A DNA stretch of 64,000 nt from Conchocele bisecta (Eukaryota; Mollusca; Bivalvia; Lucinida; Thyasiridae). The position numbers were made by a program, and so were the translations under genes. Shown here piece by piece: positions 10,300 to 20,869 of this stretch; position 1 is the first letter of the stretch, and every line of letters starts with the position of its first letter. The stretch spans positions 9,627,805 through 9,691,804 of the forward strand of contig CM055266.1 of NCBI GenBank assembly GCA_029237695.1, written 5' to 3'. The notes beneath the pieces are model-generated. The model had not been told where the DNA came from. It made no database searches and worked only from the letters and a program-made list of their open reading frames with translations.

Positions 10300-11515
10300 T
10301 GTTCAACATTTTCCAAAAAAATTGGAAATTGACTCTGAAACCTGGCGAGATAGCTTGAAAATGATGTAACTAAGAAAACAAGTTATATTTTGAAAATCGC
10401 TTCGCAATAAAATCAATATTTGATGGAATATCACCAAATAATTTTTTTTGGGGAGGGTGACTTTTTTGTCATTGATAAAATTGACAAAAAAGTATTTTTT
10501 AGATTTAATGTGTTTAATAGCCAAAAGTTTGTCGGCAGCAAAACGTGGAACAGACAGTATAACTATATGCTTGGAAAGGCCGACTGATACCGTATGTTTG
10601 CAAATGTCGTGGGTTTTGTCAGCCATGAGCCAATTATGTAACGTAACGCTAATACATGTATATGAGATTGAGATGAATACATACATGAGACACCGCCTAC
10701 ACAAATTGATATTGCACTTTATCCTGAAACAGAGCTCCCGACAAGCTTTGTGTCTAAAAAGTATTGTATCCACTGATATCAAATTTGTATGTTTATTTTA
10801 TTTTATGACTGGATTGCTGAATTATCACGGTTTTTTTATCGATAAAAAGTAGGTAGTAAATGAGCACAAAAAGACAAAGTTGAAAATTCAACAGGAAATG
10901 GACGCTTGCCTACATGCGCCTGTGTAGCCAGCAAGTCAAAATGAAATAAAATGAATGCGGTTTAACGTCCCAACAACAGCTACTGTCTGTTCCACGTATT
11001 GCTGCCGACAAACTTTTGGCTATTAAACACATTAAATCTAAAAAATATTTAAAAGTAAGTACTTTTTTAAAAAGTCACACTCCCCTAAAAAAATTAATTG
11101 ATGAAATTTTTTTATGGGAATTTAACATGGGGCTAAAAATAGATTTTTAAAACTATTTTTTTTATTTGTGGACCGATTTTCAAAACCTAACTTTTGTTTT
11201 CTTAGTTACATCATATTCAAGCTATCTCTCCAGGTTTCGGAATCAATTTTCAATTTTTTTCGTTTTTTGATCCTTCAGGTGAAAGAAATGAAAAATTTGG
11301 GAAATTGACTCCCCATGTTAAATTCCCATAGGAAAATCGTTTTTTCGCAATAAAATCAATATTTGATGGAATTTCATCAAACAAAATTGTTTGGGGAGGA
11401 TGACTTTTTTGTTATTGATGAAAAAGTACTTACTTTTAAATGTTTTTTTAGATTTAATGTGTTTAATGGCCAAATGTACGTCTGCAGCAAAACGTGGAAC
11501 AGACTGTTTAGTAAT
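10300..11515. mobile_element. Large inverted-repeat element, composite
   Basis: A block at about 10380-10560 (CGCAATAAAATCAATATTTGATGG ... GCAGCAAAACGTGGAACAGAC) is repeated at 11337-11512 in the same orientation. Its end is repeated inverted at 10980-11060 (CTGTCTGTTCCACGTATTGC). A block at 11110-11330 with CCCATGTTAAATTCCCATAG at its edge also occurs at 31055-31245. Frames of 134 and 159 codons on opposite strands overlap each other here and look like chance. The autonomous parent is not identified. Confidence 0.5.
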
Positions 11516-11590
11516 GTCATATAGGGACGAGACCACAGTTTAAAGTCTCATCCGACAGTGGGATGGAAATACTATGAAAGTATTTTGTAT

Positions 11591-11667
11591 GCCCTAGGGT
11601 AGGTTTTGAACTCACAACCTTCAGTATTGGAGTCCTGTAATCTACCCCTCAGCCACAGTCCATCCCT
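11591..11667 (-). ncRNA. tRNA-Trp-derived SINE head or tRNA pseudogene
   Basis: On the minus strand an A-box-like TGGCTGAGGGGTAG is followed by GGACTCCAATACTGAAGG and a B-box-like GTGAGTTCAAAACCT. The anticodon loop CTCCAAT gives CCA, and the order and spacing match tRNA-Trp. The acceptor stem does not pair, so it is not a working tRNA. A retroposed SINE head is the simplest reading. Confidence 0.65.
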
Positions 11668-11669
11668 GC

Positions 11670-12030
11670 CAGTAAGTGAAACAAAAGGAGATAACACAAT
11701 TATCAGTTTTACATGCGACACATCTTTCGGTCGTGACCTATGCATGCTCAAGCGACGAAAAAACAAAGGGAGGTAATAAAAAAACTAGTGAGGGAAACAT
11801 TGTTAATATTGCGCATAACACACCTGTGAGTCGTGGTCTGTGCATGCATAAAGTTTCATAAAAATATTCCAAAGGGTATTTGAGTTACGCTCGAGGCACA
11901 AAATCAGTCTGGGGAAAAACTAAAGACAGATAACTTGAATATTAGTAAGTCAAGAGGTGTCATACTTCCATGTGACACACCTTTAGGTCGTGGTCTACGT
12001 ATGTGTGTCTGATTGTGTCCGATATATCAT
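11670..12030. repeat. Diverged short repeats
   Basis: GACACATCTTTCGGTCGTG near 11717, CACACCTGTGAGTCGTGGTCTGTGCATGCA near 11819 and GACACACCTTTAGGTCGTGG near 11972 are loosely repeated, each near an AAACAAAGGGAGGTAATAA-like block. This could be the decayed array of another HINE. Confidence 0.35.
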
Positions 12031-12032
12031 CA

Positions 12033-12337
12033 GTAGCCGATTTCATCAAAATTGCAAAGTATACTTTTCTAGCAAAGTATACTTTGAGGGAGTAATCATT
12101 TATTTTTCCCGAAATGCATTATTCCATACAGAACTAACAAATGCATATATTTGATGATTAAAAGTATGCAGAATTATTATACTGAATTTATTACATTATC
12201 ACAGCCAAAATGGCTGTGATAATGTAATAAATTCAGTATAATAAAAAAAAAAAAAAATTTCCTAAAATTTAAAATTTCTCCCTCAAAGTATACTTTGCTA
12301 GAAAAGTGTACTTTGCAATGTTGGTGAAATCGGCTAC
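12033..12337. mobile_element. FB1 foldback element
   Basis: Both ends are intact (GTAGCCGATTTCATCAAAATT and TGGTGAAATCGGCTAC). Paired AAAGTATACTT motifs lie in each arm, and the central GGCTGTGATAATGTAATAAA hairpin is perfect. Confidence 0.85.
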
Positions 12338-12604
12338 GATGGTGATATACCGGTATCCTTACCGAGTTGGAGAAGTGCAATTGTATCTGTAACATATTTT
12401 GCCTGTAATAATTTGTGACTAAGCTGTTTACAACCACATATTGGACAAACCACAACATGTTATTGAAACCCATCACTGAATTTAATTTAAGCATTTTGAA
12501 TAGAAATGTGGTTATGGATCGTTGCTCATACATTGGTGATCGGAAAATGAAAAGACTGACAATTATGCTAGATGAACTGAAGGATTATTTGAAGTAGCTC
12601 TTGC

Positions 12605-12832
12605 ATTTTAATCCATTACATGCCGAGGCTATACAATTTTTCGCACAAAAAAAAAAAGATGATTCTCTTTATTATGCATGAAAGTGTATGTTGTTACCAC
12701 TCATCTGAACCGTCTCGAACCGTCTCGATGAGAAGGTTCGAATGAGTGGGAACACCATACACTTTTGAATAGTTTCACGTTTTTCATACCACCGTATAGC
12801 ACCGTATTCAGTATGTAAGGGGTAAATTATAT
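12605..12832. mobile_element. TTAA-4 MITE, diverged
   Basis: The core GTGTATGTTGTTACCACTCATC, GAACCGTCTCGA and GGTTCGAATGAGTGGGAAC is the TTAA-4 hairpin. Outer sequence AATCCATTACATGCCGAGGC and GTATGTAAGGGGTAAATT are decayed ends. Confidence 0.6.
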
Positions 12833-12921
12833 TGGGTATACCCGCTTTCAAGTAACAAGCTTTGCATTAGTCTAATATACTGACTGATAACAAATTGTCG
12901 TAACCTGCATTGACTACATCT

Positions 12922-13246
12922 GTAGCCTATTTCATCAACATTGCAAAGTATACTTTAGTAGCAAAGTATACTTTAGTAGCAAAGTATACTTTGAGGGAGA
13001 AATTTTCAATTTTTTTTTAAATTTATTAATTTTTATTATACTGAATTTATTACATTATCACAGCCATTTAATGGCTGTGATAATGTAATAAATTCAGTAT
13101 AATAATTATGCATACTTTTAATCATGAAATATATGCATTTGTTAGTTCTATATGAAATAATGCATTTCAGGAAAAATAAATGATTACTCCCTCAAAGTAT
13201 ACTTTGCTAGTAAAGTATACTTTGCAATGTTGATGAAATAGGCTAC
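12922..13246. mobile_element. FB1 foldback element, expanded arm
   Basis: As other FB1 copies, but the left arm has three GCAAAGTATACTTTAGTA repeats instead of two, giving 325 bp. Ends are GTAGCCTATTTCATCAAC and GTTGATGAAATAGGCTAC. Confidence 0.85.
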
Positions 13247-13479
13247 TGGTCACAACAGCTCCAATTACTAGTGGTCGCCCCTTAATATCTGTTATGGCAA
13301 GTCACTTACATGTATTGTAACATATTAGCCTGTTCCTGAGAGTTCATATCGGTGTGACAGACATGTTGGTAAATTAATACTCCATGTAGCTGGCTGAAAC
13401 CTGATAATTTGGTTAAAATGTCATCCGTGGAATATATATGGAAAATTATTTCTAATTTTAGTTTTTATTATTCATACTC

Positions 13480-13629
13480 ACCTGAATGGTTGCAAACTGA
13501 TAGGTTGCTATGAAATCGTCCTAATAATAAAAATCTGCCTACTCTAATCACTCAAATAACCCACCATAGACCATTCCGCTCTACCCACAGCCAATTGGCT
13601 AGTCCGCTATTTAAACTCCTCCTATTATT
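13480..13629 (-). repeat. DIRS inverted terminal repeat, 3' copy
   Basis: Exact complement of 20008-20157, with no gap over 150 bases (CCAATTGGCTAGTCCGC inside). Its outer extension 13439-13479 is not shared with the other end. Confidence 0.9.
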
Positions 13630-13759
13630 GTTAGGTATACAGCTTCAAAAGTAAATCATTTCCATATGGAAATGACACTGCTAGATAAAAATAGCCTGAA
13701 GTATACTAAGTAGGGAGAAGATAAAACCATCAAGTGGGGACGGGAGGAGGGTCTACCTT

Positions 13760-13846
13760 ACCATTCAGGTGAGTATGAATAATAAAAACTAAAATTAGAA
13801 ATAATTTTCCATTTTTATGTCTTCAAACTAACCTGAATGGTTGCAA
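13760..13846 (-). repeat. DIRS internal complementary region
   Basis: 13760-13811 is the complement of 13439-13490, and 13809-13846 is the complement of 20142-20179. The two parts share CCA, as if the element ends had been joined in a circle across a shared TGG. In DIRS-1 the same arrangement serves as template for completing the ends. It lies beside the 3' terminal repeat, as in DIRS-1. Confidence 0.88.
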
Positions 13847-14383
13847 GAATTCGTAGTGATGGTGGGAGGTATTCTCACTACTCATACTCGACCGGAATGG
13901 TAAGGCAGATTAAAAACCCTCAAAACAGACAAAAATATTTGGTCTAGGTACAAACTTGGGTGTTACCTATATAGTAATAACATGGTCTCACCCTAGAATC
14001 ATAGGGGAGCCCAAAGCGGGCCCCCCCCCCCTTTTCTACGAAAAGTAGAAGAGAGGTGGATAAAGACAAGCACCACCACGCTAGTCTCGTAGACTGACTC
14101 GTAGACTCCAACCTGCTATACTTGGTTAGAACGCCGGAGAATATTCAAGGTATAGCTGCTGCTACCAGACGAAGCCCTGGCGAATGTAGTCGCCCGGCAC
14201 TTCACACGCAATAACTCAACTGAGATAAACTCAAAGTCTATACATAGTCTCATGACGACACATGACTCGTACATATCGAGAACACAGTATAAAACGCCCT
14301 AAGCACTAAGGTCATCCTAACAAGCAAGTGCTGAGGAGTTAAACTGGCCCTAAAGCCAGATCAAAACCTATACCAGGGTTTGA

Positions 14384-14515
14384 CAGTAACTTTTGGCCCA
14401 GGGATTCCGCAGCATGGACATCCCTATTGTTACATAATGTTGAATGGGATTTTCTTGAAAATGCAGTGATTCCTCCTACAAAACAGGGATCCTCGGGATC
14501 TCGGGACACTGCGAG
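14384..14515 (-). repeat. Dispersed repeat fragment
   Basis: On the minus strand GATCCCTGTTTTGTAGGAGG ... TTCAAGAAAATCCCATTCAAC ... GCGGAATCCCTGGGCC matches 29888-30012. It is either part of the DIRS family or an insertion into it. Confidence 0.6.
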
Positions 14516-15909
14516 TGTCGACCACTGTATACCTATAAACCCATGTATAGTAGACAAAGAGAATAGAATCATTAACCCAAAGTGAAACACTATCCTTTTG
14601 CAACAACACTGCTACAAACTAGAAAGGTAGCTCGCCCTAATTGAAACATGTACAAAACAATGCCTCCTGGGCCAGCGTGATGAACCGTAAGAACCATAGA
14701 TCACCACAGATCCCCGTTCATCAACAAAAGCAAGTGAAGTTCATCGAGCGGTGAGTACCACTTACCAAACCCCCAGGATTTCCCTGGGACTGTAAAAGCA
14801 AAAACCGGGAATAAGCGGGTAATCAGAAAAAATCGCAGACTATCGCGAACAGGTAGATCCAAACAGCCTCCTAAACTTGATTGCTACCGGCTGATAAACC
14901 CACAACTGCACCCGCTGCTACTAACGGACCCAGTTCTTAAACATCTCCCTGAGATGCCAACCCCATGTCGGTCACATGAGGAACATGGAGAGAAAAGGGG
15001 GTTACTTTCCGGAACACCACATATGTATTCCGGAACACAAATCAGTACTCACTTATATGCATAAAATAAGTTAAATATAGCCTTGGCCCAAGTTTCGGCT
15101 ACCATGAGCACCCGAATAACTACAATAACACTGATTGCAAGACGCAAAAACATCACCGCGCTGTGACAGGACCAAATTGGGCCATGTCTCGCTGTAATCA
15201 TAGATGAACAGAAGTGTTGTCCTAACTTCTTCCGATAAAACAATCCCCAAATAAGTTGGCTGCACGCTTAGATCAGACATTATACGAATTACGTGATGAA
15301 TAAATCAATATCTCTGAGCGCTGGAATATCAAATGGTAATCGCCTAGACGAGAATGATAACGGGTAAATAAAAACATAGGATTATTGGCAGAATTGTATT
15401 TAAACGAAAATAATAATATCCAGATATACCCGCGCGATCAAAAATCGTACTTTTAATAGTAATCCGTACTACCGTCTATCTAACGTATTTCCCGGAATAA
15501 ATACGGAAAAATCGTAACAGTTGGCAGTACGCATCTCCTGCCAGTGCAGAGAGCGATCATAGAAAGAAGTTGAGACTACATGCACCTCGTGCATTTAGGG
15601 CCTAAAACAACTCAGGCTGCAGAACCACTTACTGTAGAATAAACTCAAGTAATGGCCCTATCTATCCAACGGAAGACAAAGGATTGCGATACCTCCCGTT
15701 GGCTTAAAATTGGTAATAAAAAACTTTACGGTCGGACCGGATGTCCTAATTCTTCCGAACCTAATGCTTCATCGCACGGACTGGAACAGAAAGTGTGAAC
15801 CACTGTCGCTGACAGGCGTGACGGAGGGAGGGAGCCCGAACCACAACTGATTCCAGATCATGTGAGAAGGGATAAAGTATCTGAGGAGAAATCTCGGTCA
15901 TAGGAGAAA

Positions 15910-15995
15910 CTGCTGATGTGTAAACAGTAGTGTGCTTCTATTTAACACAATTAACATTTTGAAATACCCAATTGCTTCAGAAATGATGGAGTGAC
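15910..15995 (+). mobile_element. hAT-A fragment inside the DIRS element
   Basis: TGTAAACAGTAGTG, then AAATACCCAATTGCTTCAGAAATGATGGAGTGACA, matches the right arm of hAT-A copies at 24,600-24,690 and 54,280-54,360. It stops abruptly at both sides. Confidence 0.7.
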
Positions 15996-16010
15996 AACAG
16001 CATGTTGATA

Positions 16011-16215
16011 TACAGTCGATACGCGTTATGTCGACATTGCTTACATCGATATACCTGCTTATGTCGATATACGCTAGTGGTCCCGGCCGAACTGCTATAT
16101 AACTCATACATTACATACCTGATTATATCGATATCGGAAATGTCGACATTTCGTTTATATCGATGTGGAAAACAAGTGCCGATGGTATAATTAATACATA
16201 TTATACTGTAATGTC
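16011..16215. mobile_element. Possible pogo-like MITE fragment
   Basis: TA then CAGTCGATACGCGTTATGTC, followed by many scattered TCGATAT and TCGACAT motifs, resembles a pogo/Tigger-type terminus. The opposite end was not found. Confidence 0.35.
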
Positions 16216-16599
16216 GATATGCAATTTGACAGCGGGCGTCGTAAAGTCTGGTCAAACTTAATTGGCACAGGTAAGTTTTTCACACATACAAAGTGATCAA
16301 AACATGCCGCCGGTAACCGTGTTACAATCGCGGAATACCGTCAAAGCCGACCACGTAAGCCGTGGTCAACCAATTAACGACAGTGTGACGTGAAATCACA
16401 AAAATACTCTTGTTAATAGCCAATTATATGCCTGACATGAATCGATCCGTAAATGCCATAATCATTAACGGACGCTTGTTTATAATAATTACAATTGAGT
16501 GAATTACATGCGATCTTATAAACACGAACAGTTGGTATCTCAAATCACTTCCTTAGCAATGTCCAACATGCAGTACATGGGTCCGAAGTTATACTGGAA

Positions 16600-17480
16600 C
16601 GAGTAAATTGAAAAGTCCGAATCGGTACGTGGGCGCAAACAGTGGAAAAAATAAAACCCGACGTTTGAGCCTTGCCGCAACAAAACCACAAATGGATACC
16701 CCCATCCGGACAAGAGCACTGGACACCAACGGATGCAGAAGCCATTCCGTCAGAACCGGAGATGACCGCAGAAACCATAACCACCTGTCCGTGCAGAACA
16801 GAATCCGCCGCTGTCAACAACCCCGGAACACTGCCAAAAGCTAAAACATGTTGATGTGTCCCTGAGTTTCCTGCACTGACCACCAACACACCAATGTAGG
16901 GGCTCCAATGAGCCCCCCAGCCTTCTCACGACGCGTCTGTGGACAGAAAACGAGTAGGAGGAGGTAACACTATGGAAATAAAATCCCTGTAGGAACCAGA
17001 CCTCCACTGCCCACCATCTGATACAAGTAGGAAGATGGTGATCCTAGGCAGAGACCGATCCAAAGGATCGGGGTGCGGCCTCCATAGCCCTAGTAAGTAA
17101 TACTGGAGGTCGCAAACATAACCTTCCCCTATTCTGCACCCCGAAATTCCAGGAGTGCAGAAATTTCCTAGCTGACAGAGAACCTCTGACCAGTACCCGG
17201 AAACTAAAACAAGATGCCACGCACCCTGTCCAAAGGTACTATGATGACTGATAGATCGGTCAATAAGCTAATTCCCACCTAAGAAAAATACCTGTGTGGG
17301 AACCAAACTACGACTACTCTAGATCTAAAAGACACAAAACTCGGAAACAACTTAAACTTCCGAGAGCATCTGCGGAAGGGCACGTGGAAGTACGAGACCC
17401 GCAGATCTATGGAAACAACCCAGTCTACGGGCAAATGGCGCTCCGACCACGTCCCGAACTTCCTCTATAGCACTATACTT
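16600..17480 (-). pseudogene. DIRS-type reverse transcriptase / RNase H remnant
   Basis: Read 3' to 5' on the plus strand in shifting frames. First comes AIEEVRDVVGAPFARRLG (about 17,425-17,475), which looks like the entry to the RT fingers. Then GRLCLRP and LLGLWRPHPDPLDR (about 17,050-17,130), then RWWAVEVWFLQG (about 17,000), then FLSTDAS-stop-EGWGAHW (about 16,900-16,950), the TDAS-EGWG start of RNase H. GHINMF-stop-LLAVFRG (about 16,860) and TEWLLHPLV...VAARLKRRVLFF (about 16,640-16,760) follow, the region after RNase H. No Y-x-D-D palm motif remains, and about 200 bases replace the palm. Part of RNase H after VVMVS also seems lost. Stops and frameshifts mean no enzyme. Confidence 0.72.
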
Positions 17481-17688
17481 CAAGAGAGAGACTCTACTAA
17501 ACCCTTGAAAATACCCCCGTCAGGGGAAACGATCCCACAGGAGGTAGACAAGAAGGAGCAGCAGGAGGGACCATCGGTACCGTAGCTGCCCTTTGGCCGT
17601 TCGATCGCACAATTAACAGAGGTCAAAAGAGGCGAACGAAGCAAAACTATGGCCGTTCAAGAAAAAACTAGCCGGCTATCACTGTGTC

Positions 17689-18090
17689 TCACCTGGACAA
17701 GAGCATGTCCATAGAAAAACTCAAAGACATGTTGACAAGAGGCTTAGCGGCACAAATCGCCGACTGAAGCACTGCGTCCAGAGACGATGAATCATACTGA
17801 TTCAAACATAAATCGAAAAGTTGGCATAGCCACAATCGACTTAACAGCCTACACCCATGCCTTCGCAAACGCGAACCAGGACCAGGAGCCGAAGATATCC
17901 CAAACGCTGCGGCGTCCTTGTCCAGAAACGGAGATCTCAAAAACCATACCGCATAGAGGGGCATGTAGAACTTAGACCCCAGTGTGGCGATCAAAGTTTG
18001 AGCACTAGGACCCCGCAGTGGCCAAATCCTACCTAAAGCTCCCCAATGTACGTAACAAGAAGCCCTACTGTAGGAGAGCAATGAAACCAC
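17689..18090 (-). pseudogene. DIRS internal open frame, possibly gag C-terminal exon
   Basis: A 133-codon frame with LDAVLQSAICAAKPLVNMS near its end. The stop lies in CAG/GTGAGA, a good splice donor on this strand, so the frame may have been read through an intron; introns are known in some DIRS elements. The family assignment rests on position only. Confidence 0.35.
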
Positions 18091-18484
18091 GACAACTCCG
18101 GCAATTCCACCACCACCGAATCAGCCTCACAACAGCCATCCGAGGAAGTACCCTATGGGAGGCTCCACTGGCAAAACCACCAGCTGTGAAAGAGCCGACA
18201 AACCCACTAAGTACTAGGACTTAGACAGGAACTCCAGAATCTTAGCCAACTGAACCATCATAACTCTATCGCGTGTCGAGTCCTGAATATAGACTGGGAA
18301 TTCGAACTCATATACACTCGAATAAAGAGCAGGCCAGACAAGTACGGAGCCAAAGCACCACGGCGTCCAAAACCACCTCGACCGTCTCCTCCGAGAACGG
18401 AAGAGCTAGATCTCGAGGAGCCGGATACAAAAACACAATATGTACACAGGATACGAACCCACGAACACCCCGGTCAGAAATAGT

Positions 18485-18568
18485 TGCTACCCCGGTGCCC
18501 GGTACCCGGTGCCTGCCCGGTGCCCGGTGCCCGGTGCCCGGTGCCCGGTGCCCGGTGCCCGGTGCCCG
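18485..18568. repeat. 7-bp CCGGTGC minisatellite
   Basis: About a dozen units of CCGGTGC, imperfect at the left side, within the gag region of the DIRS element. Confidence 0.9.
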
Positions 18569-18672
18569 TAACACAATACCGGCACCTTACAGTACAGTTC
18601 TGTTGAATCAGATTCCACGTATGTGGTAGATGACTGCCAGTCTAGGGTTGCTGCGGCAGGTGCTTATCACAT

Positions 18673-19488
18673 TCACCCGGTCACAACGCATGTAGAAGCC
18701 CTATACAACCGTCTCCTATGACGAACAGGAGAACGAGATCTAGATGAACCTGTTCCAAAACCTGAGAATGACCTCGAGGAAAAGGAAGAACAAGATCTAA
18801 ACTCCGAACCCGAAATCGAAGAGCTAACCCAATCCTGACCTACGACGAGATCGACTCCTCGACTTACGTGAACACGTAGAACGAAGACCAACCGAAGACA
18901 AGAACGTCTTCCTACCGGAAGCAGCAGGCTGTCCAAGGAGAATCTGGTGCCCGGTGCCAGGTGTTTGACCGGTGCCCGGTAGCCTAACCGGTGCCCGGTG
19001 CCCGGTGCCCGGTGCCCGGTGCCCGGTGCCATAATGCCCGGTGACATAATGCCCGGTGCCCGGTGCCCGGTGCCCGGTGACATAACCGGTGCCCGGTGCC
19101 CGGTGCCCGGTGCCCGGTGCCCGGTGACATAACCGGTGCCCGGTGCCCGGTGCCCGGTGCCCGGTGCCCGGTGCCCGGTGCCCGGTGCCCAGTGACATAA
19201 CCGGTGCCCGGTGCCCGGTGCCCGGTGCCCGGTGCCCGGTGCCCGGTGCCCGGTGCCCGGTGCCCGGTACCGGGGGGCCTCTACTGAGAGAGGCTGGGTC
19301 AGCTTCAAACTGGGTGATATAGTATCAAGAACCGGCCGAAACACCCTGTGATAGGTATAGCCCTCTGCGAACCGGGTGATAGAGATCAGGCACCGGCCCC
19401 ACCGCAGCAGCCCGGTATCCCCTGTATGGATCACCGGCCTATCACTTAACACAACCTCCGAAACCTCGGACGGTTCCACTGCTCCCAA
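18673..19488 (-). pseudogene. DIRS gag-region frame interrupted by minisatellite
   Basis: A 271-codon frame with a non-repeat N-terminus (EPSEVSEVVLSDRPVIHTGD), then a long APGTGHR tract from the minisatellite, and a serine/arginine-rich C-terminus (SSRSRSPVRHRRR). It sits between the Cys-rich start at 19688 and the RT remnant, where DIRS ORF1 lies. Much of its length is repeat, so treat it as a relic rather than a protein. Confidence 0.4.
18945..19271. repeat. 7-bp CCGGTGC minisatellite
   Basis: More than forty CCGGTGC units interrupted by short ATAATG and GACATAA breaks. On the minus strand every frame reads APGTGHR, because seven bases times three closes a 21-base cycle. Confidence 0.92.
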
Positions 19489-19511
19489 GAGCTGAGACTC
19501 GGCACAGACTT

Positions 19512-19688
19512 CTACAGACGTGAGGTATGGGACCTTCTAGACCCAGCCTTGCCCCACGTCGAATCCGTCCAACGGACGGACAAATCACATGGCCTCTCTT
19601 TGCAACACCCGCAACAGGCAAAGCACCTGTCCGTATGGGTATCCCAAGGAGAAGTCATGTGTCCACACGCAGCGCGTGATTGCGGCAT
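19512..19688 (-). pseudogene. DIRS gag N-terminal remnant
   Basis: A 58-codon frame starting at ATG 19688. It carries DTHTDRCFACCGCCKERPCD, then a WTDSTW motif and basic residues. DIRS ORF1 proteins often begin with such a Cys-rich DxHxxC...C...C segment followed by W-rich and basic stretches. It ends at a TAG, and the next frame is in another phase, so it is broken or spliced. Confidence 0.5.
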
Positions 19689-20007
19689 TCTAACAAGTAT
19701 TGTATAACAAAAACCTGATAGAAGAAACGCAAAACGCTACAAAAAATGTGTCACGGGAGCGAATCCACTTGAGACGAACCCGTTAGGGTACGAATCGCGT
19801 ACACGCGAAAATATGTGACACAAAGTAAACACCGTGAAAAACCCCAAAAAATGCAATGGAGAATAATCACGTAACACACAAGAGTGAATAATAATATGTA
19901 TTGAACGAAATATAATGACAAATACGGCACAATACACGGCAGAAATTCAAAATAAGCACGAAATAAAGAGAGAGACAAATATACCTGCACTCTTGATAGC
20001 GTCCTAA

Positions 20008-20157
20008 AATAATAGGAGGAGTTTAAATAGCGGACTAGCCAATTGGCTGTGGGTAGAGCGGAATGGTCTATGGTGGGTTATTTGAGTGATTAGAGTAGGC
20101 AGATTTTTATTATTAGGACGATTTCATAGCAACCTATCAGTTTGCAACCATTCAGGT
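20008..20157 (-). repeat. DIRS inverted terminal repeat, 5' copy
   Basis: Exact complement of 13480-13629. The outer part 20158-20179 ends AAGACATAAAAATGG and is copied in the internal complementary region. Confidence 0.9.
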
Positions 20158-20339
20158 TAGTTTGAAGACATAAAAATGGCTGTCTGTTGGGGAATGGCTG
20201 GCAGTGTACAAATTTCTCGCTTAGCGATATACACTCAGTTTGGCTGGTTGTAAGGTTGGACCCATGCAGGTTCGGTCGGGCGCTGTTTGGTTGTCTAGGC
20301 GCGGGTGCCAACCCGGGACTCTGAGATGTAGACTAACTC

Positions 20340-20465
20340 CACAATACGATCGATTGTGTAATAAAGTATTATTACAAAACTACAGTGTTGTTCTTTTAGA
20401 GGTTCCAGGTAAGGTTCCAGGAACCTCTCTAAAAGAACAACGTAGTAGTTTTGTGTTTTGTTAAG
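20340..20465. repeat. Hairpin repeat
   Basis: Arms GTTGTTCTTTTAGAGGTTCC and GGAACCTCTCTAAAAGAACAAC surround an AGGTAAGGTTCCA loop, with AAAACTACAGTG / TAGTAGTTTTGT outside. A small MITE is likely; no second copy was found in the window. Confidence 0.6.
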
Positions 20466-20758
20466 AAAAATCAATACTAGGATAAACTGAATACACAAGT
20501 TATTACCCGACACCGTTTTAACACGGATATGCCCCGGATATGTGTCATGAAATTACTTGGTGTAAAAAAACGGTAAATTTACAAGGTTAACCCTTATCAT
20601 GCCTAGCGCGGTAGAGATCCGCGCTGCGGTATATCTCCTCCCACTGCCAAGCGCGTATAAGAGCCGTTTCTAGGGGCATTCCCAAACTCGGCCTCGTTTG
20701 AAGTTACTATAACCGTTCATGAATGGAATATGTGTAAATTTCCATTTATAAATGATTA

Positions 20759-20766
20759 TGACGTCA
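20759..20766. promoter_or_regulatory. CRE-like palindrome TGACGTCA
   Basis: A perfect TGACGTCA about 100 bases before the transposase ATG. It could serve as a CREB/ATF-type promoter element; position and motif only. Confidence 0.35.
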
Positions 20767-20869
20767 TTCTGTCTAATAATATTGACCAATCAGTGTGAAT
20801 AGATGCGGCTATGCACCAAAATAGCCGTGTAGAAATCCATTCTTTTGTTGGCTTGGAATTTCTAATAAA

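Larger units (their letters stand above)
13847..16600 (-). other. DIRS 3' interior, coding content not recognised
   Basis: This is where a tyrosine recombinase or methylase region would be expected, between the RNase H remnant and the complementary region. Frames are short (at most about 92 codons) and no R-H-R-Y recombinase pattern could be picked out. A run of C lies at 14021-14030. Pieces of other repeats lie at 14384-14515, 15910-15995 and 16011-16215. Confidence 0.5.
13439..20179 (-). mobile_element. DIRS-like tyrosine-recombinase retrotransposon, defective
   Basis: Three structural marks of DIRS elements are visible. First, inverted terminal repeats at 13480-13629 and 20008-20157 are identical over 150 bases. 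Second, the outer ends differ from each other. Third, an internal complementary region at 13760-13846 is the exact complement of the left outer end (52 bases) joined to the right outer end (38 bases), overlapping by the three bases CCA. On the minus strand, gag-like and RT/RNase H-like remnants run in the order expected for DIRS. Stops, frame changes and a missing RT centre make it non-autonomous. No tyrosine recombinase was recognised. No target duplication is expected or seen. It is visibly richer in G and C than its flanks. Confidence 0.82.

Noticed and set aside
10303..10852. Overlapping 159- and 134-codon frames on opposite strands
   Set aside because: Lie in an inverted-repeat element; second copies are not open and no motif is seen.
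18273..18629. 118-codon plus-strand frame with PGARC repeats
   Set aside because: Shadow of the CCGGTGC minisatellite; the DIRS coding strand is minus.
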